A stretch of DNA of 64,000 nt, taken from assembly GCA_003344405.1 (NCBI GenBank), contig NOWV01000044.1, forward strand, positions 248,001 through 312,000. The letters are read 5' to 3'. The position numbers and the translations under genes are program-made. Shown here piece by piece: positions 50,356 to 63,455 of the stretch. Each line of letters starts with the position of its first letter. Position 1 is the stretch's first letter. This DNA comes from Trichoplax sp. H2 (taxonomy: Eukaryota > Placozoa > Uniplacotomia > Trichoplacea). The notes beneath the pieces were generated by a model. That model did not search any database and was not told the origin of the DNA. It was given only the letters and a program-made list of their open reading frames with translations.

Positions 50356-53300
50356 ATAAAAAATCTTAAATATTATAAATTCTACTCTCAATGCTACATC
50401 ATTAAAGTTATGTAATCACCAAACATTGCACTTCAATTTCATTCCATCAAACTAAATATCCTGAATAACAGATATAAAACTTTATCTAAATTGGATAGCT
50501 ACAGTCAAAATCCTAACCTTGATGGAATGGAAATATGTTAATATTACTTTTGCTCTTAAGGCCAAGGATACAGCACTTACTGTATTGAAATAATTGCAAT
50601 TGCCCTATACTAAATAATAAAACCCGATAGAATTAAATGTAGATCCGTAATGCTATAGAATAAGAGATGAAGGTTAAAAATATAAAATCTAGCAAATAAA
50701 TTATTTGTCTATTTTATAAATCAGCTCGGAAAGTGTCTAAATAAAGAATAACTGCGCCATTTACGTGATATGAGGACATTCTCTTGTTATTGTATAGGAT
50801 AAAAATATATGAAAGTATCATCCATTGAAAAGACATCAATATTCCGAATAATAAGATCGATCGAAGGAGCAATCGAAATTTCGATAAGCAGGAAACTCAT
50901 TTCAGTCAATATCATGAAATCATCATAACAGCTTCCCAAAGAAAGCAAAACTGACTAATAAACAACCATCAGCATTGTTGATATTATATAAATCTATAAT
51001 TTCTACTGTTACATAACGTCAAATTCTTTCTGTAATAGCTGCGTGCACGTGCATAAACGGCAACACGAGTTGTGACGAAAACCAATCATCCAGATCTAGA
51101 TGATTCATTACAACAGCAAATTAAAGGGAGAGTTGAGACATTGCAGCGTAAATGTGCGCTTCTTTCCAAGCTACGGTCTCGAATTGTATCCATTACTCAA
51201 TGCTAAATGATATTATGGCCAGTATACCTGTAAATTTACCTGTATTAGTTTCTGTCTGACCTGTAGGAAAACTATTCTCTGCTAGATTATTTACGTGTGG
51301 TATTTGTAGGCCTACATAAAGTAAATAAACAATGTCAAATAAGAAACGGATATTGAACCAATGTGATATAAAAGCTGCCATAATCCAAGCAATACTTACC
51401 GTATATATTGGCATAAAGCTCCGCAATAACAAAGTTTCATTGTTTAGAATTATTTAGAATTTGCGTATTAGTTATTTCGTAAATAACTAAAAATGTTCTG
51501 ACAAATTATAATAATTCATTTCCTAGACTTGACTTTAAAAATTTCATTCAGCGGCTGTTATGTGTCTAAACTATTATTGTACACGTTAGTTACTCCCAGG
51601 GTAGCTTGCAAATTACCGTACATCAGTTCTTTTTATTACGTAACTTGTGCTTATTTACTTCTACTAGTAACAACACATACCATCATGATACGTGAATTTC
51701 ACTAACTATACTTAGGGCTATGAACTAACCTATACTATTTCATATGATAAATCCCTACATATCCATACTAAGAGTTACAGAACAATTACATTTTGATATT
51801 AAATATTATATATTCATCTAATTTTACCTTACAATTATAAATACTTGTTTTTACGATACCGTACATATCACTAGCATTGCCTCCTTAACCCAAATTTTAT
51901 TTCAGTATAGCAGGTCCATCAGACATTATTTCAATTTTGCTTACAAATTGATGAAATTTGTACTCATCCTAATTATTAATCGCTTCCATAGCATAGCGGA
52001 ACATGTCAATCGGCCAGAAAATCAATTTAATGAGTTCCTTAACTTTGAATAACTGTTGATAGACAGTTGATAATTTTAATTACAGTGAGCTCTGCCGTGT
52101 CAATTATAAGGATAGGTTCAGTTTTGAACAAATTCTTCTTATTTCTATTTCCGGAATAATACTATATTGTAAAGCATATTGTATGCGATTATGCTTTTTA
52201 AGTCGACTACTTATGATCAGTATAATATACGAACACACAAATAAATACACGTATAGTATATATCAATCTACATGTAAGGTAAACGAGCATACCTGTATAA
52301 CTGCATAGAGCAGTTTCAAGTCATCACACAATGATGGAATTAAATAGATTAACTAGAGTAACGATCAAAAATTATAGAATCTACGATTAGTTAATCTATT
52401 CGGTTACTGAAGATCGCTCTTTTCTACTATTTTATTACGCTAGTAATCATTGCCGGAAAAAGTACATAATACCTAAGAATTTAAGTAATTCAGCCAACTG
52501 ATTCGGATTTTGTATTAAAAATGATACTATAATTGGATGATATAGTTTTATAATGAAAGTAGCTTGTATTTTTATATTAGAGAAAACCAATAATTTAAAT
52601 TAATATTAACCTTCTCTCTACATTAAATTTGAAAATCAAGCTTATCCCAGTAAATGCAGCGATACTTTACATTAAGTAAGATAGGCAGCTGAAATATTAC
52701 ATCTTTTAGCTATTCAGCTATTTTGAGCGAAAGTTTCTTAATTATGCAAAGCAGCATGGAATAGCGAGCCAATACCAATATAGTATCTTTATACAGCCAA
52801 TCGTACTTATTCTATCACTTCCCATTCTCGATAAAAATGTGTCTGCTAATTGATCGCAAATTTCACAGTTAAAACTGAATGGATGGTTATGCTATTTTTC
52901 ACTTATAGAGATCAAAAAAGTTTAAATATAGCTACAACATACGGAATACTGCTATTTTCTGATACGTATAGATTCTGATTTCCATTAAGAAAACATTATA
53001 AGGATATCATGTGCAGTCTTTACCATTCTATCACAACTTTTAGTGAAGAATGGCATATGAGAGAATAATGCTTACGAAGGAATAATACGGTAAAGTAAAG
53101 CTTGTAACTAGCGCAAGAAGATTAAAATATGGAGAGTGTTAAGGCAACTAAACTAGTTACAATCACTATTATTGAAGTCGATGCCTCTATATTAATAAGA
53201 ACTAATAGAAAAGACTTCCAAGCATTTTAATATTTGTATCAGCATAAATTCATATTTACATAGGGTAATAGGTATGAATAAACTGCTTGTGCATGATATA

Positions 53301-55487
53301 AAATTATTACATTTAAATAACGTATTTTAATGAATCTATTCATGATGAAATATGCTAAACAAATGCAATATATACATTTTTATATTCTATATTACAATGA
53401 GTAGTTCCTAGTTCTACTGTGATATGAATTCTACACGTAAATAAAAATAAGCTAAAGTTTATGAATAAAAGTGAATTTTATAATTTATCACGTAAATCCA
53501 TTGGCTCTTAGTAATTATCACTCTATGCAATCCAACTCCTTTTTCCACTAATAGTTAAATATTTAAAAAAAAAAGACTTGAAGGACCGAAAAATATATGC
53601 TTTATTCTTACACTGACTTTAAGATCTCCAAATTTTAATTAAATAATTGACCCCCCTAAATCATTTCAATCACCTTCGTATTGTTGCAATACATATTAGT
53701 ATATACCATAAATTCCTACCGTATCTAATCAAAACTCTTAATAACTATTCAACTTACCAACGTGTCCCTAAAGTCGAATATCGGTATTACACTGCAATCA
53801 GTAGTAGATATTATTAGATTATGCCAAATGATAGCAATAAATTGATATACAGAATGAACAGTAATCTTTCCTGTTTGATTTTTCATTTGCCTTCATTATC
53901 AGTTTTTATTAATTAAATTGAAAGGAAAGAATAAATACAGATCAAAGCCCACTATACTCGTAAATTGAAAATGGATATAGAATATTACTATACTGTAAAG
54001 AAATATCACTTTGGGCTATGAAATCAAATTTATGTATGAATAATCGCTTTCCATAGTGCAAAAGTGTTGATGAGATATGCTAATCCTAGATTGGGGTTGA
54101 ACAATTGCCATAATAAATATAGATTTGACGATGAATCCAGCATTCTAAATATTTCAGGTATATTATTTAGCATATGTAATAAATGAGGAAAATAAAACAG
54201 TCAACCGTTTCCTGTAATATCGAGAAATTACTTTAGGAAATAGTAATTTGTTTTCTTCCTCACTAAGATATGTAATATACGTGTGTTCTGGTAATAAAGT
54301 TACAGATGTAACAAATTTAATTTACCGATAATCTATAATTTAATAATGAAGTCAGTTTTGGATACATTGTGTATACTCAACGTTTTTAATAATATAACAT
54401 CCTGAATATGATGGAAGATTACAACAAGAAGTTAATCATGAATATCATCACCAAATCAATCTTATTAATTTCATCTGTGTGCTAAAAGTATTGTAGCAGT
54501 AGTATTAAAGAGGTGTTCCTTATAATGTCCTTTAAATACTATTCAAAAATTAACAGTTATTAATCCAAAGTAAGAACATAAGAATAGATTAAAAAGTGCG
54601 AAATTAAAGTTGTATTCAACAATGTGAATTATAGTTTAAAGTTAATTTGATGGTGATGTCGATTACTCCATCTTACTTCTATGCTATAGTTAGATCATTT
54701 ATAGTTGCTGTAATTGATCAGCGTTTTTATGATTATATTTATATACAACAAACGTGTACAGTTCGTAAATTGTTTGCTTTATTCAGGAACACATAAACGC
54801 ATGGAATTACTCTTATAATATTTATAAAATACGTTTTCTGAAATGTTACTAAATCAACGCTACTCTAGCGTCATTAAAGTTCAATTTTCTTCCTACTAAA
54901 AGATAAACTTGATTTTAATTGTATGCAATTAATAATTACTATAGTTAAGTTCAATAACTATCAAATATACGTCATTTTTCCATACCAGAATTAAAACTAT
55001 ACTATTTTATAATCTTCATTTGAATATTTGCAGATCTAAAATTTAAAGAAGCATGATAGTAGTTCATGCGATAAAAAAGTTCATTTTTTCTTCTTGGCAA
55101 CGTCGCAATCCAAGCTTGGACGTTGTAAGAATTCGTAGTGCCAATATAACTTATAAAATTACCAGTAGCGTTCAAATTAGGTTTATCCAGCTAGTTGGGA
55201 TTACTATAGATAGAAGTATTAGCCATGATAGAAAATACAGCGTTGTGATATATAATCTGTTGAGATACAAAATAAAGCAGAAAGCAATGACTAAAATGAT
55301 CTGCGGATTGAGAACTTTCATATGAATATTCAGAGATAGAAAAGAAAGATTAAGAATAATATCTACTTGATTCAAAGAAAGAATGAAAGGATAAGTAATA
55401 GTATTGCTATACAAAGTGAGAATGGAAATAGTTATGTGAAAATGAACGGTCTAAGTACGCGAGCGAAATGAATAAGACTTACCATCA
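50356..55487. other. Intergenic region
   Basis: Exon-like fragments with good splice sites occur on the minus strand near 51380-51436 (ATG start, donor GTAAGTATT) and near 53762-53795 (acceptor GATTGCAG, donor GTAAGTTG, reading VIPIFDFRDTL). I could not link either to a gene. The remainder is AT-rich with no repeats or RNA genes that I can support. Confidence 0.4.
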
Positions 55488-56075
55488 CTACATGAGAATA
55501 CATTTGTCATCTTCGCTTGCAAATTTTTTCATATCCTTAGCTAGCGATTTATGTCCGTTACTTTTAGCTAACTGAGCTGGAGTTTTGTAGTCTTTATTGA
55601 CTTTAGTAGCGTTAATGTTGGGTACACGTAATAAAGCATTAATGACATGATGATGTCCTTGGATAGCGGCTAAATGAAGGGCTGTATTTCCATCTTTGTT
55701 CACAGTATTGATAACTTTAAGGACTGCTGGTTGCTTGAGTAATATTTTAATAATATTCATATGATCACTATAAGCTGCTAAATGCAATGCCGTGTCGCCA
55801 TCACGATTTTGACCACAAACATCGATCGCTTTGCTATACTTTCCGCTGGAACAATTTAATAACGTTTCCATTATTTTAGCATGTCCGTTAGCACAAGCGA
55901 GTAAAAATGGTGTATTTCCTTGATCATCTTCTGGACTCAAGTCTGAACATACCTTAAGTAATGCTTTGACACCTAGATGACTACCTTTACGAGCATCTTC
56001 TAATAATTGTCGATGACTTGCTTCTTCGACATTTTTAATATCGCGAGCGATTAATTCTTTCACCGATTTAAACAT
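55488..56075 (-). CDS. Small ankyrin-repeat protein with C-terminal CaaX box CILM
   Basis: Intronless in its coding part, 195 residues from an ATG at 56075. An N-terminal helix (KELIARDIKNVEEASHRQLL, about 6-25) is followed by ankyrin repeats: LEDARKGSHLGVKALL, NTPFLLACANGHA, DTALHLAAYSDHM, NTALHLAAIQGHH and a KTPAQLAKSNGH cap. The C-terminal CILM is a strong farnesylation-type CaaX box, preceded by an acidic-basic linker (FASEDDK). It matches the paralogue at 46295-46882 without gaps. A consensus donor (GATG/GTAAGTCT) lies five bases after the stop, suggesting an intron in the 3' untranslated region. An upstream GT at CTCAT/GTAGTG overlaps the stop, so use of that weaker site would remove the CaaX methionine. 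Predicted role: membrane-anchored protein-protein adaptor. Confidence 0.93.
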   Translation of the reverse strand: MFKSVKELIARDIKNVEEASHRQLLEDARKGSHLGVKALLKVCSDLSPEDDQGNTPFLLACANGHAKIMETLLNCSSGKYSKAIDVCGQNRDGDTALHLAAYSDHMNIIKILLKQPAVLKVINTVNKDGNTALHLAAIQGHHHVINALLRVPNINATKVNKDYKTPAQLAKSNGHKSLAKDMKKFASEDDKCILM

Positions 56076-56122
56076 GGCGAATTAATTTCAAATAGTTGAA
56101 AAGATTGTAGCGTTGCTCTCTT

Positions 56123-56143
56123 CAATCAATCAATCAATCAATC
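56123..56143. repeat. (AATC)n microsatellite
   Basis: Five perfect CAAT/AATC tetranucleotide units lie about 50 bp upstream of the start codon of the ankyrin gene at 55488-56075, within its 5' untranslated region or promoter. Confidence 0.95.
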
Positions 56144-57471
56144 TACTGGAAAAGGATTAGTTATGCTTTGCCAATATATAGATCTCTCACTGAGTTTTAG
56201 TACAATTTATAAACTTATACAGCGTTAATCTTGTTATTGTATTGCTTGACTGATAATGAATAATTAATCGATTTACTACATCATCGATTAACTACCGTTA
56301 CTATTGTTTTATGTTTAGCAAGTCCGACAGTATTTTCTATTATATAAGGGACAAAAAGGACGAATGCTAATGCTCAATTTATCCATTTGAATATTATTCT
56401 ATGTTAGCCTTAATGTTTCCTAAATTGAGGAGGGGCGGAGGATATGAGTATTGTTATTGGAACAGCTGGTATTCAAAATAATAGACAATATCCATTGATT
56501 GATCACTATTTTACTTCATTTCTTTTCATTTTGTTTTTACTCATTTATTTTAGAGTAGCAATGATATCCAAAACCTTTGCGGAAAATCATTCATTTCTTG
56601 AATAGCCATCATCTACTGCTTCTTTACCATTTTCCATATTGGCACAAGACCGATACAGTATCGTTATGGATGTCATTTCTGTCCTAGACTGGTAGCGTAA
56701 TTCCTCTTCGGCTTAAGAATACATTCAGGATTGTATTTTATTGAATTATATAGAGATCAATATATTATTCAAAATTATCAATGGAATGGATTGAATACAA
56801 GTATATCCATGTTGATGAGATAAATTTTATCCGATGGACGAGATACGCTCTACTTTAACTGTTGATCCTAGGTTAAAGTAGCAACATGAGTAGTCGAAAT
56901 ATTACTGTTCTTTAGCTATTTGTGATCGGATAGGGTAAATGGAGTAGATTGATATACTGAGCTAGGTGTGGCTGTGTTTTGAGCTAAGATTATGAATAAG
57001 TAGTAGCTTTGGATTTGTTTAGCGTCCTTAGGCTTGCAGTGATGTAATGTTCAAGATTGTTGCCATAGTTATTGTAGATTGGTACAGCAGTTCTATGGCG
57101 AAAAAATAGATCATAGAATCAATTTGCTTGTGGCATGAGTTTATTCTTTGAATGAATAGTACTATATTTTCATGCTGAATAGAATAGTAAATAGAGTTGT
57201 CAGTGGTTGTATAACCGAGAAGGCTAGTGTTGTATTTTCACTTTCAGCTCTTTGCCTGTAGTTTGCAACTCTTGATGACAAGTTATTGGGTATTGATTGT
57301 TATTACTATAACTTCGTCATATCATCATGAGGAATTGCCTGAAAGATGAATGATTTTGATCACGCTGCTCTGAAGGCTATAATCTTGAAAATCAATCCTA
57401 AAAGTGATTGAATCATTTCTCTAACATTAGCTGATTCCGCTACACACGATGATATTTTCTACTTTCTCTAC

Positions 57472-57611
57472 TTATCCAATTTATAACCACTTGGAGAATA
57501 TGCAAAGTTATTTCATCAGGATTAGTATGGAGAAGTTGTAGAATTGCTAATGTGATTGTTAAGTCTCTACCCCATTCTACGAGTATAGTGGCCGAGGCCG
57601 ATAGGACAGAC
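57472..57611 (-). other. Isolated exon-like segment
   Basis: A strong acceptor (TTCTTGTCTCCTAACAG) opens a 46-codon frame without stops that ends at a usable donor (GGATAA/GTAGAG). The encoded text (for example VEWGRDLTITLAILQLLHT) looks like amphipathic helices, as in HEAT-type proteins. No neighbouring exon in compatible phase was found. Chance or a relic remains possible. Confidence 0.25.
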
Positions 57612-58842
57612 CTGTTAGGAGACAAGAAAGCTTAGAGATATGACATCAGAATCATTTATTTCTTTCAATACACCGATATAAGAACTTATATACTAAGCAA
57701 GTATAGTTATCTGTCGCTACCACGAAGAAACGAGTATGAAAAAAACAAGTTTTAATATACGAGTACGTATGTCTATGATCGCTACAACTTCGGTCACACG
57801 TATTTCATCAGAAATGATCATTACCTCTGATAATTAATTACTAGCAATTAGAGATTGTTTTTGTTGATTATTCCTTCCAACTCCGATTCTATAGCCGTCC
57901 TATACATAACCTTCTTCTCTTTTATAGTAATAAAGGATAGGGAAAACTAACAAAAGCGAACCTTAATTCTAAAGCATATAACAGTGACTTATCGACGATG
58001 CAAGAGTTGACATGAATATATGATTACGTAATGGAAACGGATAAAGTGATGACAAAATAGCTGCGAAATGCGACAAGGCCCTATGGTCATTGAGCCTTTG
58101 AATGACTACTGAAGTATATACTTAGCATTACAGCAGTAGCTTTTGCCTATATTTTAGTCACCGATCTCTCTCCTGCATCGTTGAGAATATGATCAGTCAT
58201 GAAGGTAGAGGTCGTGTAGATTGTTTACAAGTAGTTGTGCTGCAATGTGCAAAGTAGATATCGTCTTCAGTCTAAGTGTTATACTGTAAATATTGTTTAG
58301 TTCGCGACATTTATTATCCATCGGTGTGCATTCTTTTTACCCAACTCTCATGCTGTCTACTTTATTGCTACTAGCTGTATCATCCTAGCTTTTACCAGTG
58401 ATGGCAATAATCATGTAGTGTCATTAGCAGTAAGAACTCAAAGTTCGAAAATCTCTTGTTCAAGATTTTCTCTCTTTTAGTAGTTAAGCCTTCCCATATA
58501 CTGTACAGTATCAAGTTTTAATATTGCGATCAAGTGGCTTAATGAGCTGCCAGGTACATTTGGATCTGTAATATACTTGAATTGAATATTTCAAAATAAT
58601 TGAAGTATTTGAGAAGTCATTAGGTCACTTATTCATTAATCGTAGTACAGTATTCCAATAATTCTTGATATCAGTCCCTGTTGATATACAGTACAGTAAC
58701 ACAAGACTAATAGTCTTGCCTGACGGCGCCATTTTATGATGTCCATTGTACAATGTACAGTACAGTATGAAATCTTCCTGGTCTAGTTTGGTCTTGTTGT
58801 TAAACCACGGACCACAGGCACAGTACCAAAGACTACAGTACA

Positions 58843-58975
58843 GTACATATGAGTGTACAGTACTGTGCACTGTACTGTACACTGAGCGTACAGTACGGTC
58901 GGTGTGATACGGACAGTACAGATGGCTGGATCCTGTCATGTACTGTACTGTACAGTGTACTGTACTGTACACTGT
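58843..58975. repeat. Palindromic GTACAGTAC-rich cluster, left copy
   Basis: Two dense runs of overlapping TGTACAGTAC/GTACTGTACA words flank the spacer around CGGTCGGTGTGATACGG. Each run is nearly its own reverse complement, so both strands look alike and cruciforms or hairpins are possible. Open frames read through here on both strands are an artefact of this symmetry. Confidence 0.85.
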
Positions 58976-59170
58976 AGCCTCAATCCAAGCCAACAATCGC
59001 ATCATATGGCTTTGAGGGTCATCAGTTTCATTTGATGGACATCTCGCATACTGTAGCCTAATGCGCGCTGTCTAGAACTAGGCATAGAATAGTAGAAAAA
59101 GGCAGCCGTAGGCTAAATAGTAAGGGATTCAGGGTTGAAACGATCCGATCCGGTTCCAGAGCATTAAGGA

Positions 59171-59201
59171 CTGTACCGTACAGTGTACAGTGTACAGTAC
59201 G
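59171..59201. repeat. Short GTACAGT cluster near the exon 1 copy
   Basis: CTGTACCGTACAGTGTACAGTGTACAG lies about 100 bp upstream of the duplicated NDUFV2 exon 1. In the right copy the equivalent cluster (60728-60769) is longer by two GTACAGT units, showing length polymorphism of this motif between otherwise near-identical sequences. Confidence 0.8.
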
Positions 59202-59293
59202 ATTGAACCGTGACTGAAGTTAGACTAAGAGTGAGAGCGAACCGTGACCGCGACCTCCATTTTGTTCCTGCTTAGGTACAGCCTACAGACGCC

Positions 59294-59347
59294 ATGTTGT
59301 CCATTGCCTTTCGCCGGGTGCTACCTCGCCAATGGAATACATCCAAG
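59294..59347 (+). pseudogene. NDUFV2: Duplicate copy of NDUFV2 exon 1
   Basis: An identical 18-codon copy of NDUFV2 exon 1 (MLSIAFRRVLPRQWNTSK) with its donor (AAG/GTATAA) and start context. The scaffold gap cuts the following intron, and no second copy of exons 2-9 is present. It is either an alternative haplotype or a non-functional partial duplication; the exon itself is not damaged. Confidence 0.85.
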
Positions 59348-59423
59348 GTATAATGATCAACCAATGTCAGAAGAGAATGCATTAACTCGACTGTTTTTCA
59401 TACTAACGTCCTTCTTGGCCACT

Positions 59424-59443
59424 NNNNNNNNNNNNNNNNNNNN
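59424..59443. other. Assembly gap (20 N)
   Basis: Twenty ambiguous bases lie exactly between the end of one duplicate and the start of the other. The gap size is nominal. Confidence 0.99.
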
Positions 59444-59512
59444 AAGTGGCTTAATGAGCTGCCAGGTACATTTGGATCTGTAATATACTTGAATTGAATA
59501 TTTTAAAATAAT

Positions 59513-60380
59513 TGAAGTATTTGAGAAGTCATTAGGTCACTTATTCATTAATCGTAGTACAGTATTCCAATAATTCTTGATATCAGTCCCTGTTGATATA
59601 CATTATACAGTACAGTAAAAAGACTAATAGTCTAGAGAAGTCCCTGGCGGCACCATTTTTGTTATTATTAAGATGTACAATATGAGGTTTTCATGGTCTA
59701 GTTTGGTCTTATTGTTAAGAATTGAAGTATTTGGGAAGCCATTAGGTCACTTTTTATTAATTAATCGCAGCACAGTATTCCAATAACTCTTGATATCAGT
59801 CCCTGTTGATATACAGTACAGTAAAAAGACTAATAGTCTTGGAGAAGTCCCTGATGGCACCATTTTTGTTATTAACATGTACAATATGAGGTCTTCATGG
59901 TCTAGTTTTAGTCTTATTGTTAAGAACTGAATATTGGAAAAAATTGGAAGTATTTAGGAACTCATTAGGCCACTTATTCATTAATCACAGCACAGTATTG
60001 CAATAATTCTTGATATCAGTCCCTGTTGATATACAGTACAGTAAAAAGACTAATAGTCTAGAGAAGTCGCTGATGGCACCATTTTTGTTATTAACATGTA
60101 CAATATGAGGTCTTCATGGTCTAGTTTTAGTCTTATTGTTAAGAACTGAATATTGAAAAAAATTGGAAGTATTTAGAAACTCATTAGGCCACTTATTCAT
60201 TAATCACAGCATAGTATTGCAATAATTCTTGATATCAGTCCCTGTTGATATACAATACAGTAACACAAGACTAATAGTCTTGCTTGACGGCGCCATTTTA
60301 AGATGTCCATTGTACACTGTACAGTACAGTATGAAATCTTCTTGGTCTAGTTTGGTCTTGTTGTTAAACCACGGACCACA
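59513..60380. repeat. Four-copy tandem repeat, unit 210-222 bp
   Basis: Units begin near 59513, 59723, 59945 and 60164 with TGAAGTATTT.GGAA..CATTAGG. They share CACAGTATT.CAATAATTCTTG, ATCAGTCCCTGTTGATATAC, a short ACTAATAGTC hairpin and GGTCTAGTTT.GTCTTATTGTTAAGAA. The left duplicate (from 58602) has only one unit, so copy number varies between the two versions. Confidence 0.9.
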
Positions 60381-60396
60381 GGCACAGTACCAAAGA

Positions 60397-60536
60397 CTAC
60401 AGTACTGTACAGTACAGTACATACGGGTGTACAGTACTGTACACTGTACACTGAGCGGTCGATGTGATACGGACAGTACAGATGGCTGGATCCTGTCGTG
60501 TACTGTACTGTACACTGTACAGTGTACACTGTAGCC
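60397..60536. repeat. Palindromic GTACAGTAC-rich cluster, right copy
   Basis: Counterpart of the cluster at 58843-58975 with a different number and order of GTAC, GTACAGTAC and GTACACTG words and a shorter spacer (GCGGTCGATGTGATACGG). It lies about 320 bp upstream of NDUFV2 exon 1. Confidence 0.85.
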
Positions 60537-60856
60537 TCAATCCAAGCCAACAATCGCATCATATGGCTTTGAGGGTCATCAGTTTCATTTGATGGACATC
60601 TCGCATACTGTAACCTAATGTGCGCTGTCTAGAACTAGGCATAGAATAGTAGAAAAAGGCAGCCGTAGGCTAAATAATAAGGGATTCAGGGTTGAAACGA
60701 TCCGATCCGGTTCCAGAGCATTAAGGACTGTACTGTACTGTACAGTGTACAGTGTACAGTGTACAGTACGATTGAACCGTGACTGAAGTTAGACTAAGAG
60801 TGAGAGCGAACCGCGACCTCCATTTTGTTCCTGCTTAGGTACAGCCTACAGACGCC

Positions 60857-62982
<2,126 letters not shown>

Positions 62983-63229
62983 GAAGAGATCATGTTTCTT
63001 CAGCGCAAACTATTCATCTAGCAGCTTGAGCTATATCTCCAAAAATATGTGTTTATAATTACTGTACTGAGACATACTACCATATCGACAGTATACTTCT
63101 CAGACGTTTCTGTAAGTACTGAAAACTGCATTTGACACTCTCTAGTGTTCTCATATAACTGTATAAGTGCTAAATTGCATGTTTACATTCGTTAAAAGTT
63201 TTCGTAATGTTTTTAAAATGGACGCCAAG

Positions 63230-63246
63230 AATAAAATGCTTTTATT
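63230..63246. terminator. Symmetric poly(A) signals for convergent genes
   Basis: AATAAA at 63230-63235 (+) and its reverse complement TTTATT at 63241-63246 (AATAAA on -) form a near-palindrome five bases apart. It lies between the NDUFV2 stop (62982) and the stop of the convergent minus-strand gene (63458). It could serve both transcripts. A second minus-strand AATAAA at 63323-63318 is an alternative for the right-hand gene. Confidence 0.5.
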
Positions 63247-63455
63247 GAAGTATATCGTTGTAAAGTCTTTATCTATAAAGATACATTATATCAATGTTTA
63301 GATTGCCATGCAAGACATTTATTGTCAGTATTGACTTAATAGCATCGTCATAACAAACATCTCCAATTCTGCATCATTAAGATGCAATTGAGTCGTTGGA
63401 CAGCAAAAATAAATAAATATCACCATTTTTCATTGACACCGCAACCCAACTGTTA

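Larger units (their letters stand above)
56076..58500. other. Intergenic region upstream of the third ankyrin gene
   Basis: Contains an (AATC)n microsatellite at 56123-56143, just above the ankyrin start, and an exon-like segment at 57472-57611 described separately. No other supported features. Confidence 0.45.

Noticed and set aside
58625-60562. Open frames of 70-126 codons on both strands
   Set aside because: They run through self-complementary GTACAGTAC clusters, which are stop-poor on both strands, and consist of Val/Tyr/Cys/Thr repeats. They are artefacts of the palindromic sequence.
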